A stretch of DNA of 46,362 bases from an uncultured Opitutaceae bacterium (GTDB lineage: Bacteria; Verrucomicrobiota; Verrucomicrobiia; Opitutales; Opitutaceae): contig CALFNN010000017.1 of the NCBI GenBank assembly GCA_937902925.1, positions 1 to 46,362 of the forward strand. The letters are read 5' to 3'. This document shows positions 14,026-22,281 of this stretch, in pieces (the stretch's first letter is position 1; each line of letters starts with the position of its first letter). The notes under the pieces are model-generated. The model was not told where the DNA came from, made no database searches, and was given only the letters and a program-made list of their open reading frames with translations. The translations under genes and the position numbers were made by a program.

Positions 14026-15579
14026 ATGAACTCTCTTCAACTTCGCCTGCGGTGCGGGGCCACATGCCTCGCCTTTGTTTTTGCCTCGTTCGCCTCGGCG
14101 CAATCCGCCGATGACTGGATGTCCGGCTTCGTGATGCCGGTCGTCAAGGAGCCGGCGATCCCGGCCCACGTCGCGAGGATCACCGACTTCGGGGCCGTGT
14201 CGGGGGGCCGGGTGCTTTGCACGGAAGCGATCGCCAAGGCGATCGACAGTGTCGCCGCGCAGGGTGGCGGCCGGGTGGTCATTCCGCCGGGCATCTGGCT
14301 GGCGGGACCGATCGTGCTCAAGAGCAACGTCGAGTTGCGCGCCGAGGAGGGCGCGCTGGTGCAATTCTCCACCGACACCAAGCTGTTCAACGGCCCGGCG
14401 CTGATCTCCGGCGAAAACTTGGAAAACATCGCGATCACCGGTCACGGCATCTTTGACGGGGCGGGCGACGCGTGGCGGCCGGTGAAGCACTACAAGATGA
14501 CGGAAGTCCAATGGAAGGCGCTCGTCGCCTCGGGCGGTCGCGTCGATGCGCAACAGGACATGTGGTATCCCTCGGAAGGCGGATTCCGCCGGCCGCGGAT
14601 GCTGAACCTGCGTTCCTGCCGCCGCGTGCTGCTGGAAGACGCGACGTTCCAGAATTCGCCCTCGTGGAACATCAATCCCGCATTCTGCGACGACGTCACG
14701 ATCCGCAATCTCAACATCCGGAACCCGTGGTATTCCCAGAACGGCGATGGCCTCGACCTCGAGTCGTGCCGCAATGTCATCATCCGCGGCACCCGGCTCG
14801 ACGTCGGCGACGACGCGCTCTGCATGAAATCCGGCGCGGGCGCCGAGGCGCGCAAGAGCGGCCGGCCGACGGAAAACGTGTTGATCGAGGACTGCACGGT
14901 TTATCACGGCCACGGCGGATTCACGATCGGCAGCGAGATGTCGGGTGGCGTCCGGAACATCCGCGTGAACAACTGCGTGTTCATCGGCACGGATATCGGG
15001 CTGCGGTTCAAGACGCAGCGCGGCCGCGGCGGCGTGGTGGAAAAAATCTACCTGAGCAACATCCAGATGACGAACATCCCGACCGACGCGATCAGCTTCA
15101 ACATGTATTACGGCGGCGCTGGTCCGACCGAGGAAGCCGACAACGGATTGGTCGAGTCGAAACCGGCCGCCGTGAGTGAAGGCACGCCGCAGTTCCGGGA
15201 TATCTACATCGAGAACGTGACCTGCCTCGGCGCGCGGCGTGCGGTGCAATTGCAGGGGCTGCCCGAGATGCCGATCGCGGGGATTCACCTCCGCAATGTC
15301 TCGATCACCGCCGACCAAGGGCTGGTCTGTCAGGACGCGAAAAACATCACGCTGAGCGGCGTTGAGATCGTCAACAGCAAGGGCCCGGTCGCAAGCTTCG
15401 TTGGCAGCAGGGACATCACGGTCGACAAGCTGACTTACCACGCTGGTGCCGATACGCTCTTCAAGGTGTTTGGCAAAAATAACGCCGGCATCGCGGTTCG
15501 CGACACCGATGCGAAAGGTGCGAAGCAAGCGGTCGAGCTGACGAACGGCGCCGAGGCCGGCGCGATCAAGATTGAATGA
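14026..15579 (+). CDS. Secreted GH28 polygalacturonase-family glycosidase
   Basis: This 517-residue precursor has a signal peptide (RCGATCLAFVFASFASAQ). The mature protein is a right-handed beta-helix with all GH28 hallmarks in order: QNGDGLDLESC (first Asp), VGDDALCMKSG (the Asp pair), GHGGFTIGSEMSGG (the His-Gly motif), and GLRFKTQRGRGG, a variant of the usual RxK motif. It should hydrolyse alpha-1,4-galacturonosyl bonds of pectin or a related rhamnogalacturonan link. The variant last motif and the extra length over endo-polygalacturonases suggest an exo-acting or bacterial-clade enzyme. ATG 14026 follows CCCC and opens the signal peptide. It converges with the large pectinase gene across two hairpins. 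Confidence 0.9.
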   Translation: MNSLQLRLRCGATCLAFVFASFASAQSADDWMSGFVMPVVKEPAIPAHVARITDFGAVSGGRVLCTEAIAKAIDSVAAQGGGRVVIPPGIWLAGPIVLKSNVELRAEEGALVQFSTDTKLFNGPALISGENLENIAITGHGIFDGAGDAWRPVKHYKMTEVQWKALVASGGRVDAQQDMWYPSEGGFRRPRMLNLRSCRRVLLEDATFQNSPSWNINPAFCDDVTIRNLNIRNPWYSQNGDGLDLESCRNVIIRGTRLDVGDDALCMKSGAGAEARKSGRPTENVLIEDCTVYHGHGGFTIGSEMSGGVRNIRVNNCVFIGTDIGLRFKTQRGRGGVVEKIYLSNIQMTNIPTDAISFNMYYGGAGPTEEADNGLVESKPAAVSEGTPQFRDIYIENVTCLGARRAVQLQGLPEMPIAGIHLRNVSITADQGLVCQDAKNITLSGVEIVNSKGPVASFVGSRDITVDKLTYHAGADTLFKVFGKNNAGIAVRDTDAKGAKQAVELTNGAEAGAIKIE

Positions 15580-15593
15580 GAAATCGCAGTCGC

Positions 15594-15619
15594 CAGGCGC
15601 CGGCAGAGACTGGCGCCTG
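15594..15619 (+). terminator. Hairpin downstream of GH28 gene
   Basis: CAGGCGCC at 15594-15601 pairs with GGCGCCTG at 15612-15619 around a 10-base loop, giving a perfect 8-bp GC-rich stem 14 bp after the GH28 stop. TGATTT follows rather than a full U-tract, so intrinsic termination would be weak. Confidence 0.45.
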
Positions 15620-15636
15620 ATTTGAGGACGATTTTG

Positions 15637-15667
15637 GGTGGAGGCGGCTCCCCGAGCTGCCTCCACC
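15637..15667. repeat. REP-like palindrome between convergent pectinase genes
   Basis: GGTGGAGGCGGCTC at 15637-15650 pairs with 15654-15667 around CCC, with one G-T position. The core, GGCTC then pyrimidine-CC then GAGC, is the same as in the arms of the inverted repeat at 30683-30782, so this seems to be a single unit of a dispersed repeat family. It lies seven bases from the stop of the large pectinase gene and could also act as a bidirectional terminator. Confidence 0.6.
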
Positions 15668-15673
15668 AAATGG

Positions 15674-18600
15674 CTATTTGCCGGCGGCCGACACGGTCAG
15701 GGTTGCCGGCGAGCTGGTCGCGGAGACCGCGAGACTGGCGGGTTTCAGCGCGCTGGCGGCGACGTCAAATCCATCGAGGGAATTGGAGACCACGGCGGCA
15801 TACTTGCCGGCTTGGGCAGCCTGGACGTTCGTCAACGTCAGCGTCGCGCCGGTCGCGCCGGAAACATCGGCGCCATCGGCGAGCTTGCCGTCCGCCAGCG
15901 GCTTGCCGTTGAACGTCCATTGAATCTTCGCGGCAGCCCTGCTGGCTCCGCTCGTGCCGGCGACGCCCACGGTAAACGTCGCGCCGGCGCCGGGGGCGAC
16001 GGACTGGTTTTTCGGCTGCGACACGATGGCGAGCGCGTTGGCCGTGATGATTTTTCCCACGTCGGTATCACCGGTGAACTGGACATTGGACGCGTTGTAG
16101 ATCTCGAAGCCCGGGCCGTCGCTCATGCGAACGTTGTTCAGCTTGATGTTGTCGATGAGGTAGCCGTCCAACGCGAGGCCCCAGATGATGTTGTAGCCCT
16201 TCGTGCCGGTGGCGGTGACGTTGTTGATCGTGACGTTTTTCCAGGCGGGCAGCGTCTTTCGCGCGAGGGAATTCGGCGGCTTGGCGTTCCATGCGTTCAC
16301 CTTTTCCGGCGTGATCAGGTTGTTGCCGGAAATGGAGCCGGGGTTTCCCACGGGGTGATAGTAGCTGTAGAATACGATCGGGTATTCGACGTTGCGCATC
16401 GTGAGATTCGTGCAGGTGATGTTTTTCACGTCGCCGCCCTCGGTGGCGTCGGCCTTGAGTCGGAGGCCCGAGGTCGTGCCGACGAAGGTGCAGTTCTTGA
16501 TAACCATGCCGTCGAGCCCGCGGTTGCTCTGACCGCCGACGGACATGCCGTGGCCCTCGGCGAAGAAGCAGTCGGAGACCGTGATGTCGCTGCAATAGGT
16601 GCCGCCCGGCTTCATGACGATATTGTCGTCGCCGGTCGCGATGGAGCAGTTCTGGAAGAGCTGGTGCGACCCGGAGGGATCGACGCCGTCGGTGTTGGGA
16701 CCTTCGGGCGTGTCGATGACGAGGTTGAAGACGGTGAGGTTGTTGGTCGAACCGAGCGCGGCGTGAAACATCGGCGAGCGCGTAAGGGTGACGCCTCCGA
16801 GGTAAACGCGATCGCAATTGCCGGTGCGGATGAGGAACGGGCGGTGCGGCAGGTTGCGGTTGGTGCGGAACGCACGCCACCACGCCTCGCCGTCGCCATT
16901 GATGGTGCCGGCGCCGGTGATCGCGACATCATGCACGCCGGTGGCGCTGATGAAGTCCGCGTAGCGTTCGCCCGTGGCGGGATACGCGGGGATTTTTCCG
17001 TCGGTGGCGAATGGCAGGGCGCGAAGCGTCGCCCCGTGGTCGACCTGGAGGTTGATGTTGTTGCCCAGCCGGATGGGACCGCTGAGGTAGGGCTGCGCCG
17101 CGGCGGGAATGGTGACGATGCCGCCGCCGCCTGCGACCGCGACGTCGATGGCGCGCTGGATGGCGGCGGTGTTGTCGGTGGCGCCGTCGCCGACGGCTCC
17201 GTAGGCGGTCACGTCGTAGGCGGCCTCGGGAAACTTCGGGAGCGGGGGCGGCGTGTTGGTCTGCGGGGCGACGGGCATCAATTCGGCGGCGTCACTCGTG
17301 ACGGAGCCGGCGGTGTTGGTCACGGTTACCGTGTAATTGGCCGCGTCGTCCCAGTTCAGGTTTTCGAAGCGGAGAACCGGTTGGGTGTCGCCGGGAATCG
17401 GCTGGCCGTTTTTGCGCCATTGATAGCTTAAGCGGCCGGCGCTGCCGGTTGCGACCACGGTGAAGTAGGGATTGGTGCCGAGCAGACCGAGCTGACTCAC
17501 GGGTGGCACGACGATCGAGGGTGCGCCGGCGGCGGCGGCGGCGGCAGCCGCGACGGGTGTCGCCGTGAAGATCGCGGCGGATTTCGGATTCCAGTCGTGG
17601 CCCAACACGAAGGCGGGATTGCTGTAGTTCGCGATCGTGGCGGCATCGTCGGGCTGCTTCAATTGGCGCGAACCGGGGAGGCGATACGTCACGTCGGTCG
17701 GTTGGCCGTCGGCGGAGTGGCTGTTGAATTCCCAAAAATGAACGTTCGCCGTCCCGGCGGCGCCGCCCTGGAACTGCCAAGCCGTGGTGCCGACGGCGGG
17801 TCCGAGCACACAGTCGAGAATGACGACCTCGCTTGCGGGATAGCGCGACGCGGCGATGCGCGAGAAATAGTTGCCCATCACGCCCTGAAGTCCGTCGAAC
17901 GTGCAGTGCAGGTAAACGAAGCCATGGTTGGTGGGCTGATTGCGAATCTGCGTGTAGAACGCCCCCGAACGCACCGAGCGGGCAATGCAGTTCTCGAAGA
18001 AGACCGGGCCGGTGCCCCACATGAAATCGACGTCGCCCTCGATGAAGCAGTTGTTGAGATAGGCCTGGCCGTTGATCTGGAGCGTGTCCTGAAAGCTGTA
18101 AAGATCGACGTCCTTGAGAATCGCATGCGCCGTGGTCGTGCCATTGAGAATGATCGCCTCGGCCTGCGCGCCGCCCTGCGGCGTGGTGTTGCGCAGCGTG
18201 AGGTTCGCGATGGTGAGGTCGTTGACGCGATGGCCGAGGAAGAGCGCGCGGCGGTAGATGGGGCCGACCTTCGGGTCGACCGAGCCCGGGTCGGGCTGCG
18301 CGCCGCCGAAGGGATTCCCGCCAAAATCCGTGTTGAAGCGGGCATTGTTGGCGTAGGCGATGACGGTCTGCTTGCGGTCCTCGCCGAGTAACGTGATCGC
18401 GTTCTTGTTCGTGACAAAAACCATCTCCTGATAGGTGCCGGTGCGGATGAAGACCGTCGTCGGAGTCGTGTTGCCATCGGGAATGAAATCGAGCGCGCCC
18501 TGCACCGTGCAGAAATCTCCCTTGCCGTCGGCTGCGACGGTAAGGCGCGTGGAGCCGGCGGCGGGCGCGGCCGGCTTGGTGGTGAAACGCCACGCGGCCG

Positions 18601-19828
18601 GCTGGTCGAGTGCGGCAAACGCGTCGCTGCCATCCTTGAAGACGCCGGCGTCGACGGTCACGTAATAGGTCTTGTTGTAAGCGAGGGCGCCGTGCCGCGG
18701 GAAGATCGTGGCCTGGCTGCCGGCGACGATCACGGGATAGTATTTGTAGCCGACGAGACCGCCGATCGCCTGCGTCGCGGTCGGGGAACTGACGTCGATC
18801 GTCTCGACGAGGGAATTATCGGCAGCGTCGACGATGCGAATCTTGCCCGCGGAGCCCAACGTCGGCGGAGCGGCGAACGTGAGGCGCAACGGAGTGTCGG
18901 GCGGGACGTTGGTGGCATTTGCCGCGGGGAAGGCCGCGTTCAGCGGCAGTGAAAGCTTCACCGCGGCGGCGGCCTGGGCGACACCGCCCATCGCATCCGC
19001 GGCCATCGCCAGGCCGGTGTCCTTCAGGTAGCCGGCGAGACTGGCATCGTTGAGCTGAAGGAGCCCATGCACGACGCTCGCGGCGTTGACGAGCGCGCCG
19101 GCGGGATTCGTGTGCGTGTTGTCCTGCGGAAAATAGAGGGCCTTGATCCGTGGCCGGCCGATGCCGTCGTAAAGGTCGGCGATGATGCCATTGACATCGA
19201 CGAACGGGACGCCGCGGGCCTTGGCGACCTCGGCCGCCCACGGGCCGTGATTCTCCTCGCCGCGGACGATTTTGCCGCCAGCCCATTTGCTGCGCGGCAC
19301 GGGCAAGAGGACGATCACCTTCGCGCCGGCGGCGACGCCCTCGTCGATCATCTTCCCCATGTAGTAGCCGAAGGTGTGGATCTGCATCTTTTCGCCGGTG
19401 CGGGGGTTGGTGGCTTCCTCGACCTCGTCGCCCAGGCCCGGCAGATCGTAGCGGTCGATGCTGATCGCACTCTTCGTGTCGTTGTGCCCGAACTGGAGGA
19501 GGACGACATCACCGGGACGCAACTGGCTGCGCACGGCTTCCCACCGGCCCTCGCCGATGAACGTGCGTGCGCTGCGTCCGCCGAGGGCACGGTTCTCGAC
19601 CTTGATCTTGGCGGGATCGAAAAACTCGGCGACGCGCTCGCCCCAGCCGAGGATGGGCGGCCGTGAGGGAGCGGCGGTCGAATCGCCGCAGACAAAAAGA
19701 ATCGGCAGTCGTTTTTCCGCGGCGCCTTGGGCGGACGCGGCGGCACCGAATGACGACTGAACGCCGGCGAAAGCGAGGAATGCGAGGACGGGAGCGAGTT
19801 TCAGGAAGGAGAACCGGGGATTTTTCAT
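15674..19828 (-). CDS. Three-enzyme secreted pectinase: CE12 acetylesterase, CE8 pectin methylesterase, GH28 polygalacturonase
   Basis: This 1384-residue precursor starts at ATG 19828 with a signal peptide ending near residue 30. Domain 1 (about 40-275) is an SGNH/CE12 rhamnogalacturonan acetylesterase: Ser50 in CGDSTAA, the GGRSARTF block, Asn116 in GHNDTKS, and Asp236 with His239 in DNTHTNPAG. An Ig-like spacer (about 292-417) follows. Domain 2 (about 425-752) is a CE8 pectin methylesterase: Gln556, Gln580 and Asp581 in YSFQDTL, Asp601 in GDVDFMWG, and probably Arg657. A poly-Ala linker and an Ig-like domain (about 770-853) lead to domain 3 (about 865-1240), a GH28 polygalacturonase: PNTDGVD (1044-1050), GDD (1066-1068), GHG (1092-1094) and RLK (1123-1125). 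A final Ig-like domain closes the chain. No catalytic residue appears lost, so it should deacetylate, demethylate and cut pectin. Confidence 0.93.
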   Translation of the reverse strand: MKNPRFSFLKLAPVLAFLAFAGVQSSFGAAASAQGAAEKRLPILFVCGDSTAAPSRPPILGWGERVAEFFDPAKIKVENRALGGRSARTFIGEGRWEAVRSQLRPGDVVLLQFGHNDTKSAISIDRYDLPGLGDEVEEATNPRTGEKMQIHTFGYYMGKMIDEGVAAGAKVIVLLPVPRSKWAGGKIVRGEENHGPWAAEVAKARGVPFVDVNGIIADLYDGIGRPRIKALYFPQDNTHTNPAGALVNAASVVHGLLQLNDASLAGYLKDTGLAMAADAMGGVAQAAAAVKLSLPLNAAFPAANATNVPPDTPLRLTFAAPPTLGSAGKIRIVDAADNSLVETIDVSSPTATQAIGGLVGYKYYPVIVAGSQATIFPRHGALAYNKTYYVTVDAGVFKDGSDAFAALDQPAAWRFTTKPAAPAAGSTRLTVAADGKGDFCTVQGALDFIPDGNTTPTTVFIRTGTYQEMVFVTNKNAITLLGEDRKQTVIAYANNARFNTDFGGNPFGGAQPDPGSVDPKVGPIYRRALFLGHRVNDLTIANLTLRNTTPQGGAQAEAIILNGTTTAHAILKDVDLYSFQDTLQINGQAYLNNCFIEGDVDFMWGTGPVFFENCIARSVRSGAFYTQIRNQPTNHGFVYLHCTFDGLQGVMGNYFSRIAASRYPASEVVILDCVLGPAVGTTAWQFQGGAAGTANVHFWEFNSHSADGQPTDVTYRLPGSRQLKQPDDAATIANYSNPAFVLGHDWNPKSAAIFTATPVAAAAAAAAGAPSIVVPPVSQLGLLGTNPYFTVVATGSAGRLSYQWRKNGQPIPGDTQPVLRFENLNWDDAANYTVTVTNTAGSVTSDAAELMPVAPQTNTPPPLPKFPEAAYDVTAYGAVGDGATDNTAAIQRAIDVAVAGGGGIVTIPAAAQPYLSGPIRLGNNINLQVDHGATLRALPFATDGKIPAYPATGERYADFISATGVHDVAITGAGTINGDGEAWWRAFRTNRNLPHRPFLIRTGNCDRVYLGGVTLTRSPMFHAALGSTNNLTVFNLVIDTPEGPNTDGVDPSGSHQLFQNCSIATGDDNIVMKPGGTYCSDITVSDCFFAEGHGMSVGGQSNRGLDGMVIKNCTFVGTTSGLRLKADATEGGDVKNITCTNLTMRNVEYPIVFYSYYHPVGNPGSISGNNLITPEKVNAWNAKPPNSLARKTLPAWKNVTINNVTATGTKGYNIIWGLALDGYLIDNIKLNNVRMSDGPGFEIYNASNVQFTGDTDVGKIITANALAIVSQPKNQSVAPGAGATFTVGVAGTSGASRAAAKIQWTFNGKPLADGKLADGADVSGATGATLTLTNVQAAQAGKYAAVVSNSLDGFDVAASALKPASLAVSATSSPATLTVSAAGK

Positions 19829-20008
19829 ACGAAGGCGACGGCAAGACGGAACGAGGGGCGGCAAGGATGCTGCCGGAAAAAAGAGACTTGCACACGTGTC
19901 GTAATCGTCGAGCCGGAATCGCAGGCGTGACGAGCATGCGAACACCAACGCCCCGCGAAGCTGCCGGCGCGCTCACTCCTCTCTTTCTCGTCGTCGTTCC
20001 GTGCGTCA

Positions 20009-20028
20009 GCCGCCGGTGATGCGGCGGC
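20009..20028 (-). terminator. Hairpin just after the bicupin stop
   Basis: Seven perfect base pairs (GCCGCCG with CGGCGGC) enclose a six-base loop, eight bases beyond the bicupin stop on its strand. There is no T-tract, so it may slow rather than end transcription before the large pectinase gene that follows on the same strand. Confidence 0.4.
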
Positions 20029-20036
20029 GGCCCCGA

Positions 20037-20900
20037 TCAATTCGCCGCGACTGTTTCCTTCGGCGTGGCTTCGGTCATGATCCGGAAAACGTAGTAGGTT
20101 GCCGGGGTGGTGCCGACGTTCTTCATGCCGTGGAGATCGTTGGATGCGAAAAAGAAAATCGAGCCGGGCCCCGCGCGCTGCGAGACGCCATTGATCGTGG
20201 CTTCCATCAATCCCTCCTGAATGGCGATGAATTCCTCGTCCGGATGCCGGTGGGCGGCGTGAGGCGACTGGCCGGGGTTGAGCGTGGTGACATGGCAGTC
20301 GAACTTGACCATCGTCGTCGTGGGCGAGGAGACGACCTCGCGGCGCGCACCCTGCGCGGTTGGCTTGGCGACGAGCTTTTCCCAGTCCCAGACGCTGGAA
20401 GGGAGCTTGCCCGGCGCGGCGACTTCCGCCGCGGGCTTGTTCGGGACGGACGCGGTGGCGGCGGTGGTGAAGTTGAACACGAAGTAGGTCGCCGGCGTAT
20501 CGCCGACGTTCTTCATGTTATGGACGTCGTGGGAGGCGAACAGCCACGAAGAGCCCGCGCCGACCCGTTGCTTGTGGCCATTGATATTCACCTCGAGCGT
20601 GCCCTCCTTCAGGACGATGACTTCCTCCTGCGGATGGTGATGGGGCGCGTGGGACTCGAAGCCGGGCTTCAGGGTGGTGAGGTGCGACTCGAACCGCACG
20701 AGCGTGGGGGTCGGGAGATTGGTGACGGCGCGTTGTTCGCCGGAAGCCTTGGTGACGACCTTGAGGTCCTCCCATTTGAAAACGGCGGAACCCTGACGGG
20801 CTGGCGCGGCGGAAGTGGGCGGCTGGGCGTGCAGGAACACGGGTGACACCGGAACAACGACGACGGCGAGAACGGGCAGAAAACGGAGGCTCAGGTTCAT
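20037..20900 (-). CDS. Secreted bicupin
   Basis: This 287-residue precursor has a signal peptide (MNLSLRFLPVLAVVVVPVSP, then VFLHAQ). Two tandem cupin barrels follow. The first has SHAPHHHPQEEVIVLKEG and SHDVHNMKNVG. The second has PHAAHRHPDEEFIAIQEG and SNDLHGMKNVG. Both keep the His, His, Glu and His ligands, so both should bind metal. The second half is closest to the single cupin at 8775-9269, so duplication and fusion of a single-domain ancestor is likely. It lies between a DUF1080 hydrolase and the large pectinase on one strand. A role with sugars or lignin-derived ligands is possible but not shown. TTTCCC precedes the ATG. Confidence 0.85.
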   Translation of the reverse strand: MNLSLRFLPVLAVVVVPVSPVFLHAQPPTSAAPARQGSAVFKWEDLKVVTKASGEQRAVTNLPTPTLVRFESHLTTLKPGFESHAPHHHPQEEVIVLKEGTLEVNINGHKQRVGAGSSWLFASHDVHNMKNVGDTPATYFVFNFTTAATASVPNKPAAEVAAPGKLPSSVWDWEKLVAKPTAQGARREVVSSPTTTMVKFDCHVTTLNPGQSPHAAHRHPDEEFIAIQEGLMEATINGVSQRAGPGSIFFFASNDLHGMKNVGTTPATYYVFRIMTEATPKETVAAN

Positions 20901-21009
20901 GGGAAAAACAGACGGGGTTTAGGGATTTCCGGCTGCGTGGCGCGCAGTCGGGGAAAGTGAAGCGGGAAATTGCGAGAGGTCGATCGCGCGGTGCGGCCCG
21001 GACGGCGGC

Positions 21010-21717
21010 TCAAGTGCGTTTTGGCATCGGGGCGTTGAGATCCTTGGCGGGTGGCAGGGGCGTGAGGGTGAGGTTGCGGAAGTCGACCGCCTTCCCCTCG
21101 GACTGGAACCCGATCATCCCGGCGCCGGGGACCACGCCGGTCATCCGGTTCACCTGGGTGCCGTTGACAGTGAGCGTGATGGTGTCGCCGGAGACGACGA
21201 TATCGAAGGTGTTCCATTCGCCTGCGGGCTTCTCCACGGCTGGGCCGGGGCGCGACAGCCGGCCGGTGCTGACGCCGCTGGGATTGTGGCTGACGATTTC
21301 CTCCTTGCTGCGGGCGTCGAAATACGAGGCGAAGTCGCCGGCGCGGCCGCTTTGGAGCTGGGCCTCGAAGCATTTGGGCCAGATCACGTCGTCGCCGACG
21401 ATGTTGAGCAGGATGCCGCTGTTGCCGGGCCCCTTGGGCCAGCGCCACTCGGCGTGCAGCGTGTAGTCGGCGTAGGCGATATTCGTGCGCACGTAGCCGC
21501 GACCAACACCGGCGCAACGCAACAGGCCGTCCTCCACCTTCCACGCATCCTCGGGTTTGATCGTGGTCTCGCGCACGTAGACGTGAAGGCCGGTGAAATC
21601 GCGGCCGTTGAAAAGCTGGATCGTCGGAGCCGGGGGCACGGGAACGGACTGCGTCGCCGGTTGGGCGACGGCCGGAACAAGGAGCAGACAGGACAGGGCG
21701 GGGAGGAGATAACGCAT
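21010..21717 (-). CDS. Secreted DUF1080 protein (3-keto-disaccharide hydrolase family)
   Basis: This 235-residue precursor begins with a signal peptide (MRYLLPALSCLLLVPAVAQP). The mature part is a concanavalin-like jelly roll with the DUF1080 hallmarks: IQLFNGRDFTGLHVYV, AWKVEDGLLRC, YTLHAEWRWPKGPGNSGILL, WPKCFEAQLQSG, EWNTFDIVVSGDTITLTVNG, and a closing IGFQSEGKAVDFRNL. The family includes 3-keto-glucoside hydrolases, and many members only bind sugars, so the exact role here is open. ATG 21717 is preceded by CCCC and opens the signal peptide; upstream in-frame extension has no family match. The bicupin gene is 109 bp downstream on the same strand. Confidence 0.85.
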   Translation of the reverse strand: MRYLLPALSCLLLVPAVAQPATQSVPVPPAPTIQLFNGRDFTGLHVYVRETTIKPEDAWKVEDGLLRCAGVGRGYVRTNIAYADYTLHAEWRWPKGPGNSGILLNIVGDDVIWPKCFEAQLQSGRAGDFASYFDARSKEEIVSHNPSGVSTGRLSRPGPAVEKPAGEWNTFDIVVSGDTITLTVNGTQVNRMTGVVPGAGMIGFQSEGKAVDFRNLTLTPLPPAKDLNAPMPKRT

Positions 21718-21894
21718 GGGGTGAGGGAAGGCCTGACGGATTGCGCGGGGCGGCGTTGCGGAAGGATTACTCCGCGTCCGGCCGAATGAGGAATGGGGGG
21801 CGGCACCCGGCACAGCGCATAATTCAGCGAAAAGAACTCTCCGCAACATTGCGTTCGCAGCGTGGCGGCCTGCGAAAAGCGGCGAGTTCCGGAA

Positions 21895-21922
21895 TTGAAT
21901 TAGTGACGGAGCGGCGTATAGG
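21895..21922 (+). promoter_or_regulatory. Sigma-70-like promoter for the small membrane protein gene
   Basis: TTGAAT at 21895-21900 and TATAGG at 21917-21922 are 16 bp apart and lie just before the start at 21937. The implied leader is only about 8 bases, so translation would be almost leaderless. The local sequence is AT-richer than most of the window, which raises the chance of a random match. Confidence 0.35.
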
Positions 21923-21936
21923 ACGTCGATTTGGAA

Positions 21937-22233
21937 ATGAAGTCGAGAACACGCTATAGCGTAACTTGGGAAGAAGCCCCCGTTTGGCTGCGGATTTTGG
22001 GCACCGCCGCACTGGTAAATTTCTTCACGTTTTGGATTGGCGTCGTGCTCCTTGGTGGTGATGCCGTGAACGGCCGGATTCAGAACGGACATTACTTCCT
22101 GCGCAGTCACGCGCATCTCCAGGAGGTATCGGCGGGGATTTTCATCTACAGTGAGATTCATTGCATCAGTGCCATGGTTGGTATGGTTGCCACGATGCTG
22201 GCGGTGGTTTGGTTCAAATCTCGGAGGGCGTGA
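21937..22233 (+). CDS. Small hypothetical membrane protein
   Basis: This 98-residue protein has two hydrophobic segments: one near residues 18-40 (ILGTAALVNFFTFWIGVVLL) and one at the C-terminus (ISAMVGMVATMLAVVWF) followed by KSRRA. The linker GGDAVNGRIQNGHYFLRSHAHLQEVS is probably exposed. Its start, TRYSVTWEEAPVWLRILG, resembles small hypothetical proteins of related bacteria, but no function is known. Base composition is lower in GC than in the neighbouring genes. ATG 21937 is chosen; TTG 21931 is possible. Transcription diverges from the DUF1080 gene. Confidence 0.65.
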   Translation: MKSRTRYSVTWEEAPVWLRILGTAALVNFFTFWIGVVLLGGDAVNGRIQNGHYFLRSHAHLQEVSAGIFIYSEIHCISAMVGMVATMLAVVWFKSRRA

Positions 22234-22281
22234 CGTCGAGTTCGAAAAACATATCCGGGACCTGCGTCTGCACCGGGGCGC

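Noticed and set aside
15638-17431. 597-residue plus-strand open frame antisense to the GH28 part of the large pectinase
   Set aside because: The minus strand carries clear GH28 and Ig-like domains; the plus frame has no motif.
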